From contig JAGTRT010000030.1 in NCBI GenBank assembly GCA_018261895.1, positions 1-64,000 of the forward strand: 64,000 nt of DNA, in the 5' to 3' direction. Positions 58,368 through 64,000 of this stretch are shown one piece after another. This DNA is from Pseudomonadota bacterium. GTDB lineage: Bacteria > Pseudomonadota > Gammaproteobacteria > Burkholderiales > Rhodocyclaceae. A model generated the notes under the pieces. It saw only the letters and a list, made by a program, of their open reading frames with translations. It had not been told where the DNA came from and did not search any database. The position numbers were made by a program, and so were the translations under genes. How positions within the stretch are numbered: position 1 is the first letter of the stretch; every line of letters starts with the position of its first letter.

Positions 58368-60257
58368 ATGAATCGTTATCCACTCTGGAAGTACATCACC
58401 ATCGCGCTTGCGCTGCTGCTGGGCTTCATCTACACCCTGCCCAATTTCTTCGGCGAATCGCCGGCCGTGCAGCTATCCAGCGCCAAGGCCACGATCAAGG
58501 TCGACGACCGCGCCCGGAGCCGCGTCGAGGATGCGCTGAAGACGGCCGGCATCGCCCATGACGGCTTGCAACTCGACAATGTGGGCGTCAAGGTCCGCCT
58601 CAAGGACACCGACACGCAGCTGAAGGCCAAGGACATCCTGGAAAAGACCTTCAACCCGGATTCCGCCGACCCGCAATACGTCGTCGCCCTGAACCTGCTG
58701 GCCGCTTCGCCGCAGTGGCTGACCTCGCTGCACGCGCTGCCCATGTACCTCGGCCTCGACCTGCGCGGCGGTGTGCACTTCCTGCTGCAAGTCGACATGA
58801 AGGGCGCGCTGACCAAGAAACTCGATTCGACCTCGGCCGACCTGCGCACCGTGATGCGCGACAAGAACATCCGCCACGGCGGCGTCAATCGCGAAGGCGA
58901 GCGCATCGTCGTCAAGTTCCGCGACACCGAGACCCGCGACAAGGCCCGCTACGCCATCGGCGACAGCCAGCCTGACCTGATCCTCGCCGAAACCGGCGAC
59001 AGCAGCGAGCCAAAGCTGGTCGCCACGCTGAAGCCGGAGGCGCTCAAGAAACTCGGCGAATTCGCCCTCAAGCAGAACATCACGACGCTGCACAACCGGA
59101 TCAACGAACTCGGCGTGGCCGAGCCGGTTATCCAGCAGCAGGGCCAGGACCGCATCGTCGTCCAGTTGCCCGGCGTGCAGGACACGGCCAAGGCCAAGGA
59201 CATCCTCGGCCGCACGGCGACCCTCGAAATCCGCATGGTGGACGACTCGACCGGCGCGCTGGAAGCCGCCCTGGCCGGCAACCCGCCCTTCGGCACCGAG
59301 GTTTACACCGAACGTGGCGGCCAGCCGCTGCTCGTCAAGAAGCAGGTCGTGCTGACCGGCGACCGCCTGACCGACGCCCAGCCCGGCTTCGACAACCAGA
59401 CCAACGAAGCGGCCGTCCATCTGACGCTCGATTCGGCCGGCGCCCGCATTTTCAAGGACGTCACGCGCGAAAACATCAACAAGCGCATGGCCATCCTGCT
59501 CATCGAAAAGGGCAAGGGCGAAGTCGTGACTGCCCCGGTCATCCGCAGCGAAATCGGCGGCGGCCGCGTGCAGATTTCCGGCCGCATGAGCACCATGGAA
59601 GCCAACGACACGGCCCTGCTGCTGCGCGCCGGTTCGCTCGCCGCGCCGATGGACATCATCGAGGAACGCACTATCGGCCCGTCGCTCGGTGCCGAGAACA
59701 TCAAGAAGGGCTTCCACTCGACGATGTGGGGCTTTGCCGCCATCGCCGTCTTCATGATCCTTTACTACCAGATGTTCGGCGTCGTGTCGGTCATCGCCCT
59801 GGCCTCCAACTTGCTTTTCCTGGTCGCCATCCTGTCCTTGCTGCAGGCCACGCTGACCCTGCCCGGCATCGCGGCCATCGCGCTGACGCTCGGTATGGCC
59901 ATCGACGCCAACGTGCTGATCAACGAACGGGTGCGCGAGGAACTGCGGGCCGGCATGCCGCCGCAGGCCGCCATCTCGGAAGGCTACGAGCGTGCGTTCG
60001 GCACCATTCTCGACTCCAACATTACCACCCTGATCGCCGGCCTGGCGCTGCTCATCTTCGGTTCCGGCCCGGTGCGCGGCTTCGCCGTGGTGCACTGCCT
60101 GGGCATCCTGACCTCGATCTTCTCGTCGGTCTTCGTTTCGCGCGGCCTGATCAACCTGATCTACGGCCGCCAGAAGAAACTGACCAAGGTGGCCATCGGC
60201 CAGATCTGGAAACCGGGCAACACGACCGGGAATGCCACGGTCAACGGCAAAAAATAA
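58368..60257 (+). CDS. secD: Protein translocase subunit SecD
   Basis: This 629-residue protein uses the proton gradient to complete export through SecYEG. It has an N-terminal span, a large periplasmic P1 head (GLDLRGGVHFLLQVDMKGAL) and five C-terminal spans with LTLPGIAAIALTLGMAIDAN-VLINERVREEL and SNITTLIAGLALLIFGSGPV. The last residues GNATVNGKK are encoded by DNA matching the end of the 36-bp repeat, which continues across the stop to the secF ribosome site. Confidence 0.96.
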   Translation: MNRYPLWKYITIALALLLGFIYTLPNFFGESPAVQLSSAKATIKVDDRARSRVEDALKTAGIAHDGLQLDNVGVKVRLKDTDTQLKAKDILEKTFNPDSADPQYVVALNLLAASPQWLTSLHALPMYLGLDLRGGVHFLLQVDMKGALTKKLDSTSADLRTVMRDKNIRHGGVNREGERIVVKFRDTETRDKARYAIGDSQPDLILAETGDSSEPKLVATLKPEALKKLGEFALKQNITTLHNRINELGVAEPVIQQQGQDRIVVQLPGVQDTAKAKDILGRTATLEIRMVDDSTGALEAALAGNPPFGTEVYTERGGQPLLVKKQVVLTGDRLTDAQPGFDNQTNEAAVHLTLDSAGARIFKDVTRENINKRMAILLIEKGKGEVVTAPVIRSEIGGGRVQISGRMSTMEANDTALLLRAGSLAAPMDIIEERTIGPSLGAENIKKGFHSTMWGFAAIAVFMILYYQMFGVVSVIALASNLLFLVAILSLLQATLTLPGIAAIALTLGMAIDANVLINERVREELRAGMPPQAAISEGYERAFGTILDSNITTLIAGLALLIFGSGPVRGFAVVHCLGILTSIFSSVFVSRGLINLIYGRQKKLTKVAIGQIWKPGNTTGNATVNGKK

Positions 60258-60271
60258 GGGAAAACGAAAAT
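60235..60271 (-). repeat. Dispersed 36-bp repeat, degenerate copy over the secD stop and secF start
   Basis: ccacggtcaacggcaaaaaa then taagggaaaacgaaaat; the core is in secD and the A-rich half forms the secD-secF junction. Confidence 0.5.
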
Positions 60272-61214
60272 GGAATTTTTCCGCATCAAAAAAGACATTC
60301 CGTTCATGCGCCATGCGCTGACGTTCAATGTCATTTCGCTCGTCACCTTTCTCCTAGCCGTCGTCTTCCTGTTCACCAAGGGCCTCCACCTGTCGGTCGA
60401 ATTCACCGGCGGCACGCTGATCGAAACGCACTACCAGCAGGCAGCCGACCTCGAAAAGATTCGCGGCGCGCTGGGCAAGGCCGGCTTTACCGACTACGCC
60501 GTGCAGAACTTCGGTTCGTCGCAGGACGTCATGATCCGCCTGCCGCTCAAGAACGACCAGAACACCAACCAGATCGGTGAATCGGTCATGAAGTCACTCG
60601 AAGCCGAAGCCCCCGGCGCCGAGTTGCGTCGTGTCGAGTTCGTCGGCCCCCAGGTCGGCAAGGAACTCGCCGAGAACGGTGCCATGGCCCTGCTGCTCGT
60701 CGTCATCGGCATTGTGATCTACCTCGCCTTCCGCTTCGAATGGCGCTTCTCGGTCTCGGCCATCATCGCCAACCTGCACGACGTCGTGATCATCCTTGGC
60801 TTCTTCGCCTTCTTCCAGTGGGAATTCTCGCTGTCGGTCCTGGCCGCCGTCCTCGCCGTGCTCGGCTACTCGGTCAATGAGTCGGTCGTCGTCTTCGACC
60901 GCGTCCGCGAAACCTTCAAGAAGGTGCGCGGCCTGACCACGCCGCAAGTCCTCGACCACGCCATCACGAGCACGATTTCCCGGACGATCATCACCCACGG
61001 CAGCACGCAGCTCATGGTCCTGTCGATGCTGATCTTCGGCGGCGAAACCCTGCACTACTTCGCCATGGCGCTGACCATCGGCATCTGCTTCGGCATCTAC
61101 TCCTCAGTCCTCGTCGCCAGCCCGCTGGTCATGTGGCTGGGCGTCTCCCGCGAGCAGTTCATGGTCAAGCCCAAGGTCATCGAAGGCGCCAACGAGGATG
61201 GCGCCGTCGTCTAA
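60270..61214 (+). CDS. secF: Protein translocase subunit SecF
   Basis: This 314-residue partner of SecD has an N-terminal span, a periplasmic domain (FTGGTLIETHYQQAADLEKI) and five C-terminal spans. The conserved GYSVNESVVVFDRVRE and TSTISRTIITHGSTQLMVLS segments are present. It starts 12 bp after secD. Its terminator is built partly from a copy of the 36-bp dispersed repeat. Confidence 0.96.
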   Translation: MEFFRIKKDIPFMRHALTFNVISLVTFLLAVVFLFTKGLHLSVEFTGGTLIETHYQQAADLEKIRGALGKAGFTDYAVQNFGSSQDVMIRLPLKNDQNTNQIGESVMKSLEAEAPGAELRRVEFVGPQVGKELAENGAMALLLVVIGIVIYLAFRFEWRFSVSAIIANLHDVVIILGFFAFFQWEFSLSVLAAVLAVLGYSVNESVVVFDRVRETFKKVRGLTTPQVLDHAITSTISRTIITHGSTQLMVLSMLIFGGETLHYFAMALTIGICFGIYSSVLVASPLVMWLGVSREQFMVKPKVIEGANEDGAVV

Positions 61215-61221
61215 CCCGATC

Positions 61222-61257
61222 TGACGGTCAACCGGAAAAAAGCCGCCAAATTGAAAT
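61222..61257 (-). repeat. Dispersed 36-bp repeat, intergenic copy in the secF terminator
   Basis: tgacggtcaaccggaaaaaa then gccgccaaattgaaat, 8 bp after the secF stop. Confidence 0.88.
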
Positions 61258-61272
61258 TTGTGCGGCTTTTTT
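61236..61272 (+). terminator. secF rho-independent terminator
   Basis: AAAAAAGCCGC pairs perfectly with GCGGCTTTTTT (11 bp, 15-nt loop). The left arm and most of the loop are the A-rich half of the 36-bp repeat. Confidence 0.88.
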
Positions 61273-61352
61273 ATTTTGGGCGGCGGCTTGGTGCCCCTTA
61301 GTAGTCAGACTGCTGCGGACGTTGCCATTCCGCATGGGGGTTCGAGCTTGCT

Positions 61353-61787
61353 TTACTTGATTTCCCACTTTCCATCGACGAAATCTCGAAAGTAGCGGGC
61401 TTGGTTTACCGTCAGCGTCACCAAGAGAAGCTGGCTTTCTTCGGGTAGGCCACACCTTGAGCCAAGCCAATTTGGACCAACATGCACAACGCAAAGCAGG
61501 CCGCCAGAAAAGTCAATGAGACTGACGGTTGCCTGGGAGGAGGGGAAAGAGAAGAGCGGCCGCCCCCAACCGCTCTTCACTTTCCGGAGTTCGCTGAGAA
61601 ACTCATTTATTCGGGCAGGCTCAGAAATTGAACCATGCGATCGGATGTTGAGTTGGGAAACCGCGCTGCTTTCCGGGAAAGATGGCATGTCAGAAGCCCC
61701 CAAGCAATTGAGGGAAATGCTCATGACAAAGAACACCGCTAAGAAAGGCCAGTACGGTTTAATGATGCGGTAAAAAGTCGTATTCAT
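61353..61787 (-). CDS. Hypothetical exported protein
   Basis: This 144-residue protein has a hydrophobic N-terminus (WPFLAVFFVMSISLNCLGAS) that could be a signal peptide or lipobox-like LNCLG segment. The mature part (INEFLSELRKVKSGWGRPLF, VSLIDFSGGLLCVVHVGPNW) matches no family I recognise. Base use is less GC-rich than the neighbouring genes, which hints at a different origin. It has its own space between secF and cytochrome b561; no partner is evident. Confidence 0.55.
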   Translation of the reverse strand: MNTTFYRIIKPYWPFLAVFFVMSISLNCLGASDMPSFPESSAVSQLNIRSHGSISEPARINEFLSELRKVKSGWGRPLFSFPSSQATVSLIDFSGGLLCVVHVGPNWLGSRCGLPEESQLLLVTLTVNQARYFRDFVDGKWEIK

Positions 61788-61922
61788 GCCCCATCGTGCC
61801 GAAAACCATATGAAATATCAATCACGCTCAATCCCGTTCTGATTTGAAGGGGACCGTCCTCTTTGGAGCGATTTCTTGACTGGCCGGTTGTGGCCGAAAG
61901 AAGGCCTACCTCCCTCCCGCAA

Positions 61923-62615
61923 TTACCAGCTCGGCGTTTCCGCCGCAGGCGGTGGCGGAGGCGGCTCGGGCAGCCAGGCGCCGCTGGCACCATAAACCGC
62001 TGCCGAGGCGAAGGCGAGCGCCAGGAGCAGCGCAACGATGCCGCCGCCCTTGGCGGATTCACCGGAGACGCCTTCCTTCCAGCCGGTGAGCATGGGTTTG
62101 ACGAGGTTTTCCTTCTTGACGCGGGCGTAGAAGGCGATGGCCGCGATGTGCAGGACGACGAGGCCGATCAGCAGGTCGGAAACGAGGTGATGCAGGCCCG
62201 TCAGGCGATCGCTCAGCGATTTGTTGACCAGGTCGAACAGCGGGCCGACGAAGGCGATGTCATCGTTGGCAACGAGCCCGGTGAGGACTTGCACGGTCAA
62301 CAGGAAAATCAGGCCAAAAACGGAAAAGGCGCCGAGCGGGTTGTGGCCGAGTCCGGACCATTCACCTTTGAGGTAGGCCTTGACCTTGGCCGGGGTCGGG
62401 AAGAAATGCGCGAAGCGGGCGTAGGTCGAACCGGCGATTCCCCAGACCAGGCGAAAAGCGACGAGGCCGACGATGGCCAGGCCGATCTTGCCGTGCCACT
62501 CGATCAACTTGCCGCCCAGTTGCCCGCTGATCACCGCCGCGCCGACCGCCAACACGAGCAACCAGTGAAACAGGCGGGTGGGCAGATCCCAGAGGCGAAT
62601 TCGTTGGCTATTCAT
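61923..62615 (-). CDS. Cytochrome b561-family membrane protein
   Basis: This 230-residue di-haem cytochrome b (Ni-hydrogenase/b561 type) begins RLWDLPTRLFHWLLVLAVGA, with His for haem, and has about four spans with GKIGLAIVGLVAFRLVWGIA, HHLVSDLLIGLVVLHIAAIA and a Pro-rich end (LPEPPPPPPAAETPSW). It probably passes electrons between the quinone pool and a periplasmic c-type cytochrome; cytochrome c' is encoded just upstream on the same strand. A terminator lies between the two genes. The stretch for FSVFGLIFLLTVQV matches the 36-bp repeat. Confidence 0.9.
   Translation of the reverse strand: MNSQRIRLWDLPTRLFHWLLVLAVGAAVISGQLGGKLIEWHGKIGLAIVGLVAFRLVWGIAGSTYARFAHFFPTPAKVKAYLKGEWSGLGHNPLGAFSVFGLIFLLTVQVLTGLVANDDIAFVGPLFDLVNKSLSDRLTGLHHLVSDLLIGLVVLHIAAIAFYARVKKENLVKPMLTGWKEGVSGESAKGGGIVALLLALAFASAAVYGASGAWLPEPPPPPPAAETPSW
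62291..62327 (-). repeat. Dispersed 36-bp repeat, degenerate copy inside the cytochrome b561 gene
   Basis: gcacggtcaacaggaaaatc then aggccaaaaacggaaaa; one core mismatch and one extra base. It encodes a membrane helix without an apparent insertion. Confidence 0.5.
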
Positions 62616-62636
62616 GTTCTGACCTTTTTGAAGTGG

Positions 62637-62663
62637 AAAAAAACAGGCACCCGCAGGTGCCTG
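62637..62663 (-). terminator. Rho-independent terminator after the cytochrome c' gene
   Basis: On the minus strand CAGGCACC-TGCG-GGTGCCTG is followed by TTTTTTT, 20 bp after the cytochrome c' stop. Confidence 0.88.
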
Positions 62664-62684
62664 TCGATGGCAGTATAAACCGGC

Positions 62685-63140
62685 TTATTTCTTGACCTTG
62701 AAGTCGTCGTGGCAGCCCTTGCAGGTGCCGCCCAGCTTGCCAAACTGCTCTTTGACCGCGGCGGCGTCGCCGGTGGCGGCGACCTTGGCCATTTCGTTGG
62801 CTTCCTTCACGAAGGCACCGGCGACCTTGCCGACGCCTTCCTTGTTGGTGAACAGTTCCGGCTTGACGCGGGTGTCTTCCCAGCCCTTGCCCTTGTCGCT
62901 GCCCGGCACGTACAGCGCGCCCATGCCGGAATTGGCCACGGCCTGGATGGCGTTGGCAGCCTTGATGACTTCTTCCTTGTTGTAGGTGCCTTCGACATTG
63001 GCCTTGATGCGCTGCATGTTCCAGGCCATGAAGGTGTAACCGGACTGGCGGAACTTGATGGCGTCTTCAACCTTGACCTGGGCGGCGGCGGTACCGGCGA
63101 GGGTGACAGTCAGCAGAGCGAGCAGAAGCTTGGATTTCAT
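62685..63140 (-). CDS. Cytochrome c'
   Basis: This 151-residue periplasmic four-helix haem protein has a signal peptide (KSKLLLALLTVTLAGTAAAQ) and the C-terminal haem site CKGCHDDFK, typical of cytochrome c'. The family binds NO and protects against nitrosative stress. FRQSGYTFMAWNMQRIKANV carries the conserved N-terminal helix. It may pair with the downstream cytochrome b561. Confidence 0.93.
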   Translation of the reverse strand: MKSKLLLALLTVTLAGTAAAQVKVEDAIKFRQSGYTFMAWNMQRIKANVEGTYNKEEVIKAANAIQAVANSGMGALYVPGSDKGKGWEDTRVKPELFTNKEGVGKVAGAFVKEANEMAKVAATGDAAAVKEQFGKLGGTCKGCHDDFKVKK

Positions 63141-63304
63141 GTTTTATCTCCGTTTTCAGTGAGGAAGGTTGGGGGCTGCACTGGCGTTAACGTAACGAGC
63201 CCGTGTTTTATTCCCGGAAAATTATAGCGCCCGTTTATGACGATTTACTGATTTGCCCATGAGCATTTTTCATCAGCCCGTTGAGGCTTTTTGAACAGCC
63301 CGGT

Positions 63305-63622
63305 TCAGACGGCAAAAACGTGCTTGACGCGCAGCGCCGGAGAGCCCTGTTCGATGGCGATCAGGCGGGCGATATTGGGATGCTTGCCGGGATTGGCACG
63401 TTCGTCCTCGGTATGCTCGGCGAAGATTTCCAGGCCCTTTTTGGCCGCCTCGACGGTGATCGAACCGTAGGTTTGCGCGAGATGGTTGTAAACGGCCAGC
63501 GAGCCCTGGCTACCGACCTTGTTTTCGATGCTGGCGGCGACGTTGCCGTCGGCATCGAGCAGGTTGATGGCGGCCAGATGCGAGATGCCCGGCAGTTTTT
63601 TCAGGTTTTCGGCAAAAGACAT
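63305..63622 (-). CDS. DUF2322-like small protein
   Basis: This 105-residue soluble protein shows MSFAENLKKLPGISHLAAIN, GSQGSLAVYNHLAQTYGSIT and GLEIFAEHTEDERANPGKHP-NIARL, which resemble the uncharacterised DUF2322 family. No catalytic motif is clear. A terminator-like hairpin and a 36-bp repeat separate it from the next gene. Confidence 0.7.
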   Translation of the reverse strand: MSFAENLKKLPGISHLAAINLLDADGNVAASIENKVGSQGSLAVYNHLAQTYGSITVEAAKKGLEIFAEHTEDERANPGKHPNIARLIAIEQGSPALRVKHVFAV

Positions 63623-63637
63623 GGATCAGCTCTCAGC

Positions 63638-63665
63638 AAAAAGATGGGGGCGCAGTCACGCCCCC
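63638..63665 (-). terminator. Probable terminator after the zinc-ribbon membrane protein gene
   Basis: On the minus strand GGGGGCG-TGACTG-CGCCCCC is followed by ATCTTTTT. Confidence 0.6.
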
Positions 63666-63671
63666 TGGTTG

Positions 63672-63707
63672 ATTTCAATTTTGGGCATTTTTTCCGGTTG
63701 ACCGTCA
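63672..63707 (+). repeat. Dispersed 36-bp repeat, intergenic copy
   Basis: atttcaattttgggcatttt then ttccggttgaccgtca, between the DUF2322-like and zinc-ribbon genes. Confidence 0.9.
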
Positions 63708-63723
63708 AATCCGCCCATCCGCC

Positions 63724-63999
63724 CTATTTCCGGTCGCGCCGGGCTTTGAGGAAGGCGATGAGGAAACCGGCGGCGAAGGTGACGACCGGAATGGCGATGG
63801 CGACCGGCACGACGCCCGGTTCGGCGCGGTATTCCATAAGCAGCACGACCATCGGCAGCAGCCCGAGGAACAGGCCCTTGAGCCCGCCGGCGATTGCGCT
63901 GCGCTTCACTTCGCGGTCGCTCGCCCCGCCATTGCCGCTACAACTTGGGCAGGAATTGGCGCCTTCCGGCACCGCCTGCCCGCACTGCTTGCACAACAC
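63724..63999 (-). CDS. Zinc-ribbon small membrane protein (start may lie outside the window)
   Basis: This protein of about 91 residues has an N-terminal zinc ribbon (CKQCGQAVPEGANSCPSCSG) and two hydrophobic spans (AGGLKGLFLGLLPMVVLLME; VPVAIAIPVVTFAAGFLIAF), ending in a basic tail. The apparent GTG start abuts the window edge, so the true start may be further out. Function unknown; similar small zinc-ribbon membrane proteins are common and uncharacterised. Confidence 0.65.
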   Translation of the reverse strand: MLCKQCGQAVPEGANSCPSCSGNGGASDREVKRSAIAGGLKGLFLGLLPMVVLLMEYRAEPGVVPVAIAIPVVTFAAGFLIAFLKARRDRK

Positions 64000-64000
64000 G

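Overview
The window looks like chromosome of a Betaproteobacterium of the Rhodocyclales (Dechloromonas/Azonexus-like). The evidence is the high-GC coding style, the exbB-exbD-lpxK-trm112-kdsB-adk order, the paired cyanophycin synthetases with their ABC/DUF1854 partners, queA-tgt-yajC-secD-secF, a PPi-dependent phosphofructokinase beside a membrane pyrophosphatase, and cytochrome c'/b561 genes. No rRNA, CRISPR array, insertion sequence or prophage was seen.

Layout. 1-5991 (minus): start of a giant LapA-like adhesin with a LapG-type cleavage site, a LuxR regulator, and the LapC/LapB type I secretion pair. 6099-13153 (minus): hppA, PPi-phosphofructokinase, adk, kdsB, a Trm112-like gene, lpxK, exbD, exbB. 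13437-19704: xseA, sodB, a lipoprotein hydrolase, a YkgJ-like protein, and a histidine kinase with a THI5/NMT1-like sensor. 20001-33307 (plus): seven tightly packed genes forming a candidate conflict or cell-death system. 33319-42030 (mostly minus): a c-di-GMP protein, cytochrome c peroxidase, ubiC, a DUF192 protein, an RluE-like gene, tRNA-Leu(GAG), an SpmA/SpmB-like membrane protein, an L,D-transpeptidase and a YeeE/YedE pair. 42306-51615: small envelope genes and the cyanophycin cluster. 51823-61214: cheW, a PAS-PAS chemoreceptor, a uroporphyrinogen methyltransferase, a Rap1a-like protein, tRNA-Leu(CAA), queA, tgt, yajC, secD, secF. 61353-64000 (minus): an orphan protein, cytochrome b561, cytochrome c', a DUF2322-like protein and a zinc-ribbon membrane protein.

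The strongest candidate for an undescribed system is 20001-33307. Two proteins with the same plan (an N-terminal nucleoside-deoxyribosyltransferase/TIR-like domain with a YELG motif, then helical repeats) bracket a metacaspase, a 1806-residue protein with two alpha/beta hydrolase domains and a CHAT protease, an M15 peptidase, a membrane protein with a third ELG-type domain, and a patatin phospholipase. Putative sensors, proteases and membrane or wall hydrolases in one operon-like array suggest abortive defence or regulated lysis; that role is inference.

The second unusual signal is a 36-bp dispersed sequence, ATTTCRATTTTGGGC-N2-TTTTTCCGGTTGACCGTGA-like, with seven clear intergenic copies and about seven degenerate copies within or at the ends of genes. 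Copies inside conserved genes appear not to change protein length, which fits a selected DNA signal (for example an uptake sequence) better than an inserted element.
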